Below are positions 15,102-24,284 of a stretch of DNA of 40,534 bases, one piece after another. Below the pieces are notes generated by a model. That model was given only the letters and a program-made list of their open reading frames with translations, made no database searches and was not told the origin of the DNA. The first letter of the stretch is position 1. Every line of letters begins with the position of its first letter. Origin of the DNA: Oscillospiraceae bacterium (GTDB lineage: Bacteria; Bacillota; Clostridia; Saccharofermentanales; Saccharofermentanaceae); assembly GCA_902780785.1 (NCBI GenBank), contig CACZGS010000015.1, positions 1 through 40,534 on the forward strand, in the 5' to 3' direction. A program made the translations under genes and the position numbers.

Positions 15102-15143
15102 ATGCACGGAACGAGATTGAAGTTCCGTGCATTGTGTTATAAA
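15102..15143 (+). promoter_or_regulatory. Perfect 11-bp dyad overlapping the promoter of the solute-binding protein gene
   Basis: ATGCACGGAAC (15102-15112) and GTTCCGTGCAT (15122-15132) are exact reverse complements with a 9-base spacer. Directly downstream lies TGTTATAAA, an extended -10 with its hexamer at 15138-15143; the weak -35 (TTGAAG, 15117-15122) falls inside the dyad. The arrangement fits a repressor operator. It could instead terminate the preceding gene, but no T run follows. Confidence 0.5.
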
Positions 15144-15188
15144 ATGCTTCACAGTAAAAATCAAAAAATATTAAGAGAGGATATGGGG

Positions 15189-16595
15189 ATGAAAAGAAAC
15201 AAGCTGATCGCTTTGTTGCTTACATCGGTTATAGCGGCAGGAGCCGTTGCTTCCTGCAATTCAAGTACTGATCCGAGTGCTACAGATTCAAGTTCCGAGA
15301 CAACCGCCACGAGCGCTACCTCTGCGCCGACGCCGACGGATGTACCGCCGGATCTGGAAGGCTTCAAGGAGCTGACTGTTGCTGAAGTCACCGATAAGGA
15401 CGACGGCAAGATCACCATCTATGCGCACAATTCCGAGTTCATCGGACTTGTCGAAAAGTATGTCGGCATCACTTCCGATGACTACGATCTGGTCGAGGTA
15501 TCAAACAACAATAACGCATATCAGGAAAAGCTCGACGCCGTTCTCTCTGACGGCAACAACGCGCCTGACATTTTTACCTGTGATGCCGCTTATGCCAGAA
15601 AGTATTTAGCTTCCGACAACACGATCGCCATCAACGATCTCGGCATCGATTATGCCGAGTGCAAGAACATGTTCGGCTACACATTGAGGTTCGCAAGTGA
15701 CGACAACAACGTCATCAAGGGCCTGTCCTGGAAGGCTACCCCGTGCGGCGTTTTCTATGAGAGATCCGTTGCAGAGCAGTACCTCGGAACATCTGATCCG
15801 AACGAGCTCGCAGCGTCTTTCGCAACATGGGACAAGGTCATGGAATCCGCGAGAAAAGTCGATTCCGCATCTGGCGGTAAGGTCAAGCTCATCGGCGGCT
15901 TCACCGAGATCTTCGAGCCCTATGTAAGCACCAAAGACGGCAAGTGGATCATGGACGGAAGGATCCAGTACGATCCCAAGATCGAGGACTTTTTCGAGTA
16001 CGCGAAAACACTTTATTCCGAGAACCTGACATTCAAGGCAGAGCAGTGGTCAAAGTCCTGGACGTCAAAGATGTCCGACAGGACCGTGGTCTCTTACTGG
16101 GGTTCCCTGCAGTTCGCAAAATACCAGCTGGCCTTAAATCCGGGCGAGGGCACAACAGTAAATCCCACTTCCGGTGACTGGGGCCTCACGACCGCTCCTG
16201 TCAATTACTACAGCGGCGGCACATGGGTAATGGCATCCAAGTACTGCGACAAGAAGGCCACATCAGGTGACATCATCAGAGCCATCTGCATCAACGAGGA
16301 TAACCAGAAGGACATGCTCGGCAACGGTGAGTTCGTCAACAACATCAAGCTCATTACCGCAGCTGCATCTGACGACAAGTTCGCTTACGAATGGCTCGGC
16401 GGCCAGAACCCTTATCCGGTTCTCCTGAATGCTGCCAAGAATGCTGATGCGTCCTACGTGATCGTCGGTGAGGACGACTTCAACCAGACTTACAAGGCTG
16501 TTGTCGGAACCTATGCCGAAGGGGCATTCAAGACCAAAGACGAAGCCAAGAAGGCGTTCGAAAAGCAGCTCAAAGAGGACGGGCTCATAGAGTAA
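15189..16595 (+). CDS. Extracellular solute-binding lipoprotein, sugar ABC-transporter type
   Basis: A 468-residue periplasmic-type binding protein of the SBP_bac_1 (carbohydrate) class, held at the outer face of the membrane by a lipid. Lipobox VASC has the lipidated C23, followed by a Ser/Thr-rich spacer (residues 24-52). The mature part opens with KITIYAHNSEF, followed by QEKLDAVLSDGNNAPDIFTCDAAY, the usual first lobe of this family, and contains the hinge segments GVFYERSVAEQYLG and GGTWVMASKYC. The ATG at 15189 is chosen since GAGAGG lies eight bases upstream. No permease or ATPase gene is adjacent, so the rest of the transporter must be elsewhere. Its position before two cellodextrin-type phosphorylases suggests a cello-oligosaccharide ligand, which is inference only. 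Confidence 0.9.
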   Translation: MKRNKLIALLLTSVIAAGAVASCNSSTDPSATDSSSETTATSATSAPTPTDVPPDLEGFKELTVAEVTDKDDGKITIYAHNSEFIGLVEKYVGITSDDYDLVEVSNNNNAYQEKLDAVLSDGNNAPDIFTCDAAYARKYLASDNTIAINDLGIDYAECKNMFGYTLRFASDDNNVIKGLSWKATPCGVFYERSVAEQYLGTSDPNELAASFATWDKVMESARKVDSASGGKVKLIGGFTEIFEPYVSTKDGKWIMDGRIQYDPKIEDFFEYAKTLYSENLTFKAEQWSKSWTSKMSDRTVVSYWGSLQFAKYQLALNPGEGTTVNPTSGDWGLTTAPVNYYSGGTWVMASKYCDKKATSGDIIRAICINEDNQKDMLGNGEFVNNIKLITAAASDDKFAYEWLGGQNPYPVLLNAAKNADASYVIVGEDDFNQTYKAVVGTYAEGAFKTKDEAKKAFEKQLKEDGLIE

Positions 16596-16619
16596 ACTGA
16601 CTTTATATTGTAAGTTCTG

Positions 16620-16650
16620 AAGACGGTGCCGCTGAGGTGCCGTCTTTTTT
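16620..16650 (+). terminator. Intrinsic terminator after the solute-binding protein gene
   Basis: AAGACGG (16620-16626) pairs with CCGTCTT (16640-16646) around an 11-11 base interior that can pair further, followed by an uninterrupted T run to 16650. It lies 25 bases past the stop and isolates the gene from the phosphorylases downstream. Confidence 0.85.
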
Positions 16651-16741
16651 GTTGCAGCACCCCAAAACCAAGCAAAACAGAGGGTTGAAAATCTTCCACA
16701 AAAATATGACATAAGACATAGAATGTTTATATTTGCTTTGT

Positions 16742-16755
16742 TTAAAACGCTTTGA
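16742..16755 (+). promoter_or_regulatory. Possible catabolite-responsive (cre) or LacI-family operator
   Basis: TTAAAACGCTTTGA fits the cre consensus TGWNANCGNTNWCA except at two symmetric positions (G to T and C to G). The central CG is typical of CcpA and other LacI-family sites. It lies about 55 bases before the cellobiose phosphorylase start. TTTAAA at 16741 with TAAAAT 17 bases later (16764-16769) is a possible promoter overlapping it. Confidence 0.35.
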
Positions 16756-16809
16756 GGATAGTGTAAAATGGTTAGGTCTTTATTAATAAAAATGCGGAGG
16801 CAAACAAAC

Positions 16810-19299
16810 ATGAAATTCGGGCATTTTGATGACTCAAGAAAAGAATACGTCATTAACACTCCAAGAACACCTTATCCCTGGATCAACTATCTCGGCAATC
16901 AGGGATTTTTCTCACTGATCTCCAACACTGCAGGCGGCTACAGCTTCTACATGGACGCGAGACTCAGAAGAATCACACGTTACCGTTACAACAACGTACC
17001 TTTGGATATGGGCGGCCGTTATTTCTATATCAATGACAACGGCACGATCTGGAATCCCGGCTGGTCTCCGGTTAAGACCGAACTCGATGAGTATGAGTGC
17101 CGCCACGGTATGGGCTACACCATCATCAAGGGTAAGAAGAACGGCCTCAAGGCTGAAGTAACTTTCTTCGTTCCCCAGAACTACGACGGTGAAGTTCAGC
17201 AGGTAGTACTTACAAACGAAGGCACAGAAGCTAAGAGCTTCTCAATTTTCTCAATCGCTGAGTGGTGCCTCTGGGATGCACAGGATGACTGCACAAACTT
17301 CCAGAGAAACTTCTCCACAGGCCGTGTTGAGATCGAAGGTTCAACGATCTATCACGTAACAGAGTACAGAGACAGACGTAATCACTACGCATTCTACACA
17401 GTAAACGACGAGATCGACGGCTATGATACAGACCGCGACTCATTCCTCGGAAGCATCTATAACGGCTGGGACAACCCGGAGACAGTTAAGGCAGACAAGC
17501 CCGCTAACTCTTTCGCAGACGGCTGGTCACCTGTAGCTTCTCATTATAAGAAGGTTACTTTGGCACCCGGCGAATCCAAGACATTGATCTACATCTTAGG
17601 CTATGCTGAGAACCCTCAGGACAAGAAGTTCGCAGCAGAGAAGCCCGCTAACCTCCTTACAAGAGAGACATGGGTCCTCAACAAGGAGAAGGCTTATGCC
17701 ATGATCGACAAGTACAACACACCTGAGAAGGTTGCTGCAGGCCTTGAAGAACTCAAGACAACATGGAATAACCTCCTCTCCATCTTCAAGGTTGACACAC
17801 CTGATGACAAGGTCAACCGTATGGTAAACATCTGGAACCAGTATCAGTGCATGGTTACATTCAACCTTTCACGTTCTGCTTCCTACTTCGAATCCGGAAT
17901 CGGCAGAGGCATGGGCTTCAGAGATTCCAACCAGGATATCTTAGGATTTGTACACCAGATCCCTGAGCGTGCAAGAGAAAGACTCATCGACATCGCTTCC
18001 ACACAGCTTTCTGACGGCGGATGCTATCACCAGTACCAGCCTCTCACAAAGAAGGGTAATGCAGATATCGGCGGCGACTTTTCCGATGACCCGCTCTGGA
18101 TGATCCTTTCTGTTGCAGCTTATATCAAGGAAACAGGCGACTGGGGCATCCTTGATGCTAACGTTCCTTTCGATGACGATCCGGACGGAAAGCACACAAT
18201 GCTCGAGCACCTCGATGTTTCCTTCTATCACATCGTTAACAACTTAGGACCTCACGGACTCCCTCTCGCAATGCGTGCAGACTGGAATGACTGTATCAAC
18301 CTCTCATGCTTCTCTGACACACCCGGTGAGTCTTTCCAGACATACACCAACCCCAAGTTCAAGGCAGAGGGCGGCTATTCCAAGGTTGCAGAGTCCGCAT
18401 TCGTTGCAGCTCTCTTCACATACACAGGTCCCGCTTATGTCGGTATTCTTGAGCACTTGGGCAAGGCTGATGAGGCAGCAAAGGCTCAGGCTGAGATCGA
18501 CAAGATGAAGAAGAATACAATGGAATCCGCATTCGACGGCGACTGGTTCATCAGAGCTTATGACGCAAACGGCGAAAAGATGGGCTCCAAGGAATGCGAA
18601 GAGGGTAAGATCTTCATCGAACCCCAGGGTTTCGCAGTCATGTCCGAGATCGGTAAGGATGTCGGCGCTGACATCAAGACGTTGAACTCCATCGACAAGT
18701 ACCTCAACTGCGAGTTCGGTCTTGTTCTCAACAACCCCGCATACACCAAGTACTACATCCAGTATGGTGAGATCTCCACATATCCGGGCGGATACAAGGA
18801 GAACGCAGGTATCTTCACACACAACAACGCATGGATCATCTGCGCTGAGGCTTATGCCGGCAGAGGAGACAAGGCTTTCGAGTACTATTCAAAGATCGCT
18901 CCTGCATTCACAGAAGAGACATCCGACATCCATAAGACAGAACCTTATGTTTACGGTCAGATGATCGGCGGTAAGGATGCAAAGAACTTCGGTCAGGGCA
19001 AGAACTCCTGGCTCACAGGTACGGCAGCTTGGAACATGGTTGCTATCTCCCAGTACATCCTCGGCGTTAAGCCTGAGTTCGATGGCCTCAGAGTCGATCC
19101 TTCCATCCCTGCAGCTTGGGACGGATTCACAGCTACACGTCAGTTCAGAGGCGATACATATGAGATCACGATCAAGAATCCTGATCACGTTAACAAGGGC
19201 GTTAAGTCACTCACAGTTGACGGCGCAGCAGTTGACGGATGCATCGTTCCTGTAGCAGGCGACGGCAAGACACATAAGGTCGAGGTAGTGCTTGGCTAA
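16810..19299 (+). CDS. Cellobiose phosphorylase (GH94)
   Basis: A cytoplasmic enzyme that cleaves cellobiose with phosphate to glucose-1-phosphate and glucose, saving one ATP per disaccharide. The 829-residue protein matches cellobiose phosphorylases in length and start ([21 protein letters not shown] is the typical opening). Glycoside phosphorylase landmarks: an N-terminal beta-sandwich, [22 protein letters not shown] near residue 410, and the catalytic acid D491 in RADWNDC, equivalent to the known GH94 aspartate. The C-terminal part has the conserved [10 protein letters not shown] segment. The ATG at 16810 is preferred because GCGGAGG lies nine bases upstream; an in-frame ATG at 16768 has none. 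Codon choice resembles that of the ribosomal protein genes here, suggesting high expression. A second GH94 gene follows. Confidence 0.95.
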   Translation: MKFGHFDDSRKEYVINTPRTPYPWINYLGNQGFFSLISNTAGGYSFYMDARLRRITRYRYNNVPLDMGGRYFYINDNGTIWNPGWSPVKTELDEYECRHGMGYTIIKGKKNGLKAEVTFFVPQNYDGEVQQVVLTNEGTEAKSFSIFSIAEWCLWDAQDDCTNFQRNFSTGRVEIEGSTIYHVTEYRDRRNHYAFYTVNDEIDGYDTDRDSFLGSIYNGWDNPETVKADKPANSFADGWSPVASHYKKVTLAPGESKTLIYILGYAENPQDKKFAAEKPANLLTRETWVLNKEKAYAMIDKYNTPEKVAAGLEELKTTWNNLLSIFKVDTPDDKVNRMVNIWNQYQCMVTFNLSRSASYFESGIGRGMGFRDSNQDILGFVHQIPERARERLIDIASTQLSDGGCYHQYQPLTKKGNADIGGDFSDDPLWMILSVAAYIKETGDWGILDANVPFDDDPDGKHTMLEHLDVSFYHIVNNLGPHGLPLAMRADWNDCINLSCFSDTPGESFQTYTNPKFKAEGGYSKVAESAFVAALFTYTGPAYVGILEHLGKADEAAKAQAEIDKMKKNTMESAFDGDWFIRAYDANGEKMGSKECEEGKIFIEPQGFAVMSEIGKDVGADIKTLNSIDKYLNCEFGLVLNNPAYTKYYIQYGEISTYPGGYKENAGIFTHNNAWIICAEAYAGRGDKAFEYYSKIAPAFTEETSDIHKTEPYVYGQMIGGKDAKNFGQGKNSWLTGTAAWNMVAISQYILGVKPEFDGLRVDPSIPAAWDGFTATRQFRGDTYEITIKNPDHVNKGVKSLTVDGAAVDGCIVPVAGDGKTHKVEVVLG

Positions 19300-19335
19300 T
19301 ATCGATATTTAAGTCGGTAAATCTATGTCAGATTA

Positions 19336-19375
19336 AGCAAGACCCCGTGGTTATTTGACCGTGGGGTTCCTTGCT
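19336..19375 (+). other. Long intercistronic hairpin between the two phosphorylase genes
   Basis: AGCAAG (19336-19341) plus ACCCCGTGG (19342-19350) pairs with CCGTGGGGT (19359-19367) plus CTTGCT (19370-19375): 15 pairs with two G-U and a two-base bulge, loop TTATTTGA. No T run follows, so it is more likely an RNA processing or stability element, or a leaky attenuator, than a terminator. Confidence 0.6.
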
Positions 19376-19419
19376 GAAAATAGAAACAAAAAACATTTTA
19401 TTTCTCACGGAGGATCCGC

Positions 19420-22407
19420 ATGGGTTACATTGGTGAAAAGGCAAGAGGAGAAAGACTTCCCGCAAAAGAGCTTCTTTTGGATAAGTTCGGTGATACGATC
19501 GTTGCAGGAGGCGTCTCAGCCCAGTATGTTCGTTTTGGTAAAAATCCTGTCGTTATCGGTATTTCCGGTCTTAAGTTCGACAGTATGGCAGTAAACATCT
19601 TAGCTTCTGATGACGTTATTTTCGAGCAGTTCACAAGCTTGATCAACGAAGGATACAGCATCCTTATCGTAAGGAACGGAGACGATTTCAGAGCCTTCAC
19701 CGAGAAGGACGGAAACCTTGCTGAAGCAAAGCTCGGCGAGGCAGTTCTCGAAAGATGCGCAGAGCTCATCAAGGGCACTGATGCATGGGGCGGAAAGCTT
19801 GCAACAAACGGCGAGCTCACTTTCGATCCTTCCACACCTTCACCCGGACCTCACTACTATACAAACATGCTCATCGGTAACCGTATCGACTTCGACTTCC
19901 CGTTGCAGTCAACACCTAAGAGCACAGTAGACAGCTTAGGCGGCGGTTCATTCAGATCACATGCAGACACACAGGTTCTCGCTACAAGATGGGACTATCT
20001 CCCTGAAGAGAACGGTTTCCCTGCAAACAGACAGTTCTATCTCGTTGAGAACGGCAAGAAGATCTTCTGGTCCGGCGATGCAATGGCAGAAGGCCTTAAG
20101 ACGATCCGTACGACACACTCACAGAACAGGACCATCATCAGCTATGAATTGGAGTGCGGCCTCAAGATCAAGAGAACGATCTTCATCGTTCCCCAGAGAC
20201 AGGGCCTTCCCGTAGCTTGCGAGGCACAGCTCATTGATATCGAGAACACAACATCCGAGGATAAGAATTTGAGAGTCGTCTGCACCGGTATGTTCGGTAC
20301 AAAGCAGACACACGCTCTTTCCGAGGACGTCATCTTCACGACAGTAGTAGCTGAGTCACAGGTATTCTTCGATGAGAACAACGATATCCGTGCGGTATCC
20401 GCTGACCCTAACCCCAAGTGGACAAAGGGCGATATCAGATTCAACGAGACAGTAGTACATGCTGACGACGGCGATTTCTTCCCCGACCAGTACAGCGTAA
20501 GATATGCTGATTTCGTAGGTTCAGGAAGCCTCTCAAATCCTGAGTTCATTTTCCCTCTGGCATCAAGACCGTCCAGAAAGGGACCGGGATTCTTTGCAAC
20601 TTCCACACCTTTCACAGTCAAGGCAAACGGCACAGTACGTGTTGATAACATCACATGCCTTTCTTCCGACTGCGTAAACGAGAATTTCGTAGTAGACAAG
20701 ACACCTGCTGAAGAAGCAGAGGCAGTCGCAAACTACATCAAGGATCCTGCAAACCTTGCCAAGGACCTTCAGGACGTTATCGACTTCACAGGCAAGTACG
20801 CTAACTACATGAAGATAGAGCACGAGGATCAGGACTTCGAAGCTTACGTAAACAACAACCTTCCTTTCCAGGTCTTCTATCAGACATTCGTATCCAGATC
20901 ACTTGACTGGACACAGAAGGGTTACCGTGAGATCGGCTTCAGAGAGATACAGGACATCTTCGCTTCCATGTACTATTTCGCAGGCATGGGCAATACTGAA
21001 TTCGTAAAGAAGATGCTCGCAGGATGGATCGAGAACGTTTACGAAGACGGTTACACAAACCACAACTTCTACTGGATCGGTAAAGAACCCGGCTGGTGGT
21101 CTGATGACGGCCTCTGGCTCTTACAGGCATTAGACAGATATCTTGGCCTTACTGACGATTATGCATTCCTCGAAGAGGAGTTCGTAATGGCAGGCACAAA
21201 GGAGAAGAAGACTGACGCCGGCGTTAAGAGAAAGCTCAAGGATACGATCAAGGCTATCCTTATGTACAGCGGCAGGATCTCTCTCGGCAAGCACGGCATC
21301 CCGCTTATCGACCGTGCTGACTGGAACGACTGCCTGAGAGTCGATCCCGACTGTATCTCCGGTAAGGATAAGGTAGCTGAATATAAGGAGCAGATCGCTG
21401 CAGCTGGCAAGGCTTACGGCGAAGTTCCTTACGATTCAGAGTTCTCCGAATCCGTAATGAACGGCTTCCTGCTTAAGGTTGCTCTTGATGCTGCAGAGAC
21501 AATGTTCAGAAAGATCGGCGACTCTGCTGCAGACGACATGAAGCAGCTTTCCGACAAGCTCGCAGCTAACCTCAGACAGTACTGCTGGAAGGATGACTTC
21601 TACTGCAGAGTACTGTTCAACAGAAAAGACAGGACCGACATCTCTTATCTCGGTGCAAAGGGCGACGGACTCGCAGTAGAAGAGGGTCACCCCGGCACAT
21701 ACTTCCTCAACAGCTTCTCATGGTCACTCCTGGCAGGCGTTGCATCTGAGGAAGAGATCAACACGATGCTCGATTCACTCGATAAATATCTGAAGACACC
21801 TTACGGCTTCAGACTCTGCTCTACAGTCGATTATCCGAGGATCGCTCCGAAGATCGACGTAGCGCTCTACTATCCGGGCGACCGTGAGAACGGCGGCGTA
21901 TTCAAGCACGCCAACATGATGGCATGCTCTGCTATGCTCGGTGCCGCAAAGACAGTTAAGGACGAGGCTCTTGCTTCCAGACTCGCTGATACGGCTTACT
22001 GGATCATCGACAAGATCTTACCGTTCAACACGATGAAGTCACCTTTCGTTACATGCGGCAACCCCAGATGGTGCACACAGTACAACAACAGCCAGACAGG
22101 CGAGAATATCGGACCTACGCTCTCCGGTACTTCCACATGGCTCCTGCTCTCACTCTTCCAGTGCTTCGGCGTTGAGTTTACAAGCGAAGGCTTAAGAGTA
22201 GAGCCTATCCTCAGACAGACCGACAGAAAGCTTGACGTTAAGGTCTCCGTCTGCGGAACAACATACGATATCCATATCACAAAGCCTGAGGGCTTTATCC
22301 GTGCACAGGACGGCATAAAGGTATCTCTTGACGGCGCTGCAGTAGAGGGCACACTCCTTCCTGTTGCAACAGACGGCAAGACACATCAGGTTGAGATATC
22401 ATTCTGA
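19420..22407 (+). CDS. Cellodextrin phosphorylase-like enzyme (GH94)
   Basis: A second GH94 enzyme, 995 residues, close to the roughly 985 of clostridial cellodextrin phosphorylases, which shorten cello-oligosaccharides of three or more units and release glucose-1-phosphate. The first 140 residues are an extra N-terminal domain (PAKELLLDKFGD...), absent from cellobiose phosphorylase but present in cellodextrin phosphorylases. The catalytic acid is D634 in DRADWNDCLRVDPD; other family motifs are YREIGFREIQDIFA and GENIGPTLSGTSTWLLLS. CGGAGG lies before the ATG. The end of the protein (LLPVATDGKTHQVEI) closely resembles that of its neighbour. A laminaridextrin- or chitobiose-type specificity cannot be excluded by eye, but length and partner favour cellodextrin. 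Confidence 0.88.
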   Translation: MGYIGEKARGERLPAKELLLDKFGDTIVAGGVSAQYVRFGKNPVVIGISGLKFDSMAVNILASDDVIFEQFTSLINEGYSILIVRNGDDFRAFTEKDGNLAEAKLGEAVLERCAELIKGTDAWGGKLATNGELTFDPSTPSPGPHYYTNMLIGNRIDFDFPLQSTPKSTVDSLGGGSFRSHADTQVLATRWDYLPEENGFPANRQFYLVENGKKIFWSGDAMAEGLKTIRTTHSQNRTIISYELECGLKIKRTIFIVPQRQGLPVACEAQLIDIENTTSEDKNLRVVCTGMFGTKQTHALSEDVIFTTVVAESQVFFDENNDIRAVSADPNPKWTKGDIRFNETVVHADDGDFFPDQYSVRYADFVGSGSLSNPEFIFPLASRPSRKGPGFFATSTPFTVKANGTVRVDNITCLSSDCVNENFVVDKTPAEEAEAVANYIKDPANLAKDLQDVIDFTGKYANYMKIEHEDQDFEAYVNNNLPFQVFYQTFVSRSLDWTQKGYREIGFREIQDIFASMYYFAGMGNTEFVKKMLAGWIENVYEDGYTNHNFYWIGKEPGWWSDDGLWLLQALDRYLGLTDDYAFLEEEFVMAGTKEKKTDAGVKRKLKDTIKAILMYSGRISLGKHGIPLIDRADWNDCLRVDPDCISGKDKVAEYKEQIAAAGKAYGEVPYDSEFSESVMNGFLLKVALDAAETMFRKIGDSAADDMKQLSDKLAANLRQYCWKDDFYCRVLFNRKDRTDISYLGAKGDGLAVEEGHPGTYFLNSFSWSLLAGVASEEEINTMLDSLDKYLKTPYGFRLCSTVDYPRIAPKIDVALYYPGDRENGGVFKHANMMACSAMLGAAKTVKDEALASRLADTAYWIIDKILPFNTMKSPFVTCGNPRWCTQYNNSQTGENIGPTLSGTSTWLLLSLFQCFGVEFTSEGLRVEPILRQTDRKLDVKVSVCGTTYDIHITKPEGFIRAQDGIKVSLDGAAVEGTLLPVATDGKTHQVEISF

Positions 22408-22439
22408 TCATAAGATATTAATCGGAGGTAATGGGGAAA

Positions 22440-23372
22440 ATGCCTTTTTCGAGCGTCTTTTTATCAGAGATCGTAAAAGCCTATAACTTAGAGGTTGTTT
22501 ACGATTCGGGCGATATTGAATCCAGAAGGATCTGCGTAGCCGACGTCACAAGACCCGGCTTGCAGCTCGCGGGATATTACGATCACTTCGGTCCCGACCG
22601 AATCCAGATGATCGGTAACATGGAGCATGCATACTTGGATAACCTCTCTCCGGAAGAGAGGGCCAAGTCTGTTTCCGCGCTCTTCGAAAAGAATATCCCT
22701 GCGCTTATCGTTACCCGTGACCATAAGGTCCATAAGGAGATCTTAGATGCTGCAAGAAAGTATCAGACTCCGGTATTAAGGACATCACAGGCCACATCCG
22801 ATTTCTCTTCAGAGCTCGTTAAATACCTCAAGATGGAGCTTGCTCCCCGTGTATCCATGCACGGCGTTCTTGTCGAGGTAAACGGTGAAGGTATCCTCAT
22901 CTTAGGTGAGTCCGGCGTTGGTAAATCGGAAACTGCATTGGAGATCGTTAAGAGAGGTCACAGACTTATCGCAGACGATCAGATCGAGATCCGCAAAGTA
23001 TCAGAGACAACGCTTCTGGGACGCGCTCCAGACGTAATCAAGCACCTTATCGAGATCCGCGGTATCGGTATCTTAGACGTTAAGGAGCTCTACGGTGTAT
23101 CCGCCGTTAAGCAGCAGGAGAACATCGACTTCGTAATCAACTTGGAGCTCTGGGACGAGAAGAAGACTTACGACAGATTAGGTCTTACCGAAGAGACAAC
23201 CGACATCCTCGGCATCAAGGTTCCTTCAGTTACCATTCCTGTAGGACCCGGACGTAACCTCGCGATCATCGTTGAGGCTGCAGCCATCAACTACAGAGTC
23301 AAGAAGATGGGTTATAACGCTGCTCAGGATCTCGTATCCAGAGTATTCCCCGGAAAGTCTCTGGATGGCTGA
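22440..23372 (+). CDS. hprK: HPr kinase/phosphorylase
   Basis: Bifunctional sensor enzyme that phosphorylates HPr on Ser46 when glycolytic intermediates are high, producing the CcpA co-repressor, and removes the phosphate when they are low. The N-terminal half is the HprK-specific domain (VTRPGLQLAGYYDHF, RIQMIGNMEHAYL). The kinase domain carries the P-loop GESGVGKS near residue 156, then LIADDQIEI and the HprK signature LIEIRGIGILDV. Two starts are possible: ATG at 22431, only two bases after GGAGG, and ATG at 22440, eleven bases after it; the second is preferred. It starts shortly after the phosphorylase gene and overlaps murB by eight bases. Confidence 0.97.
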   Translation: MPFSSVFLSEIVKAYNLEVVYDSGDIESRRICVADVTRPGLQLAGYYDHFGPDRIQMIGNMEHAYLDNLSPEERAKSVSALFEKNIPALIVTRDHKVHKEILDAARKYQTPVLRTSQATSDFSSELVKYLKMELAPRVSMHGVLVEVNGEGILILGESGVGKSETALEIVKRGHRLIADDQIEIRKVSETTLLGRAPDVIKHLIEIRGIGILDVKELYGVSAVKQQENIDFVINLELWDEKKTYDRLGLTEETTDILGIKVPSVTIPVGPGRNLAIIVEAAAINYRVKKMGYNAAQDLVSRVFPGKSLDG

Positions 23373-24282
23373 TATCACCATATTGGAAAACGTCCCGCTT
23401 GCGGGATATTCAACATTCAGATGCGGCGGCCCGGCAAAGTTTTTCGCTGAGCCGGCGACAGGTGATGAAGTAGCACGGTTATTCAGACTGGCAGGAGAGA
23501 TGAACTGGGACGTATTCGTCCTTGGCAACGGTTCCAACTGCCTTATCTCCGATGAAGGTTTTGACGGTCTCGTTATAAGGATCGGCAAAAACATGAGTGA
23601 ATTATCTTCCGAAGAATTGGAAGACGGCAGGGTAAAGATAACAGCAGGTGCAGGTCTTTCTTATGCAAGATTCGGAAACTGCTGTACGGAACTGTCACTT
23701 ACCGGCGCAGAGTTTGCATGCGGCATTCCCGGTTCATGCGGCGGCGCTGTCTTCATGAATGCCGGAGCTTACGGCGGAGAGACAAAAGATTTCATTTCAA
23801 AAGTAACTTATTGGGATGGGCAAGCCATCCGGATTATAGACGGCAGTGATTGTGATTTCGGCTACAGAACGAGTCTTTTTGAAAAGCTGAATTCCGAAGG
23901 AAAGACTGCCGTTATCTTAGGCTTTGAAGCAATCCTTTCAAAAGGCAATAAGGATGAGATAACCGCAAAGGTCGATGACTTAAGGAGCAGAAGGACTTTA
24001 AGCCAGCCTTTGGATGTTCCTTCCGCAGGTTCCACATTTAAGAGACCTGAAGGGTATTTTGCGGCCAGACTCATCGAAGATGCAGGCCTTAAGGGCTTTG
24101 CACTGGACGATTCCGGAGCACAGGTATCGCCCAAACATGCCGGTTTTATAGTAAATAACGGAGGCACTGCAAAGGCTTCCGATATCATCAGACTTATAGA
24201 TTATGTGGTGGAAAAAGTATTCGAGAACTCAGGCGTAAGGCTTGAGAAAGAAGTGAGACTGGTAGGTAACTTCGGAGGCTAA
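23365..24282 (+). CDS. murB: UDP-N-acetylenolpyruvoylglucosamine reductase
   Basis: FAD- and NADPH-dependent enzyme forming UDP-N-acetylmuramate in peptidoglycan synthesis. The 305-residue protein shows the family motifs in order: YSTFRCGGPAKFF, LGNGSNCLISDEGF, GIPGSCGGAVFMNAGAYGGE, the catalytic serine in PSAGSTFKRPEG and the final glutamate in RLEKEVRLVG. The short form without the extra tyrosine loop marks a type II MurB, as in other Gram-positives. The ATG at 23365 lies within the last codons of hprK (8-base overlap), implying coupling, although the upstream reading frame stays open further back. rapZ follows after two bases. Confidence 0.96.
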   Translation: MADITILENVPLAGYSTFRCGGPAKFFAEPATGDEVARLFRLAGEMNWDVFVLGNGSNCLISDEGFDGLVIRIGKNMSELSSEELEDGRVKITAGAGLSYARFGNCCTELSLTGAEFACGIPGSCGGAVFMNAGAYGGETKDFISKVTYWDGQAIRIIDGSDCDFGYRTSLFEKLNSEGKTAVILGFEAILSKGNKDEITAKVDDLRSRRTLSQPLDVPSAGSTFKRPEGYFAARLIEDAGLKGFALDDSGAQVSPKHAGFIVNNGGTAKASDIIRLIDYVVEKVFENSGVRLEKEVRLVGNFGG

Positions 24283-24284
24283 AG

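Noticed and set aside
16768..16809. N-terminal extension of cellobiose phosphorylase from the ATG at 16768
   Set aside because: No ribosome binding site there, the segment contains the GGAGG used by the ATG at 16810, and the family starts at MKFGHFD.
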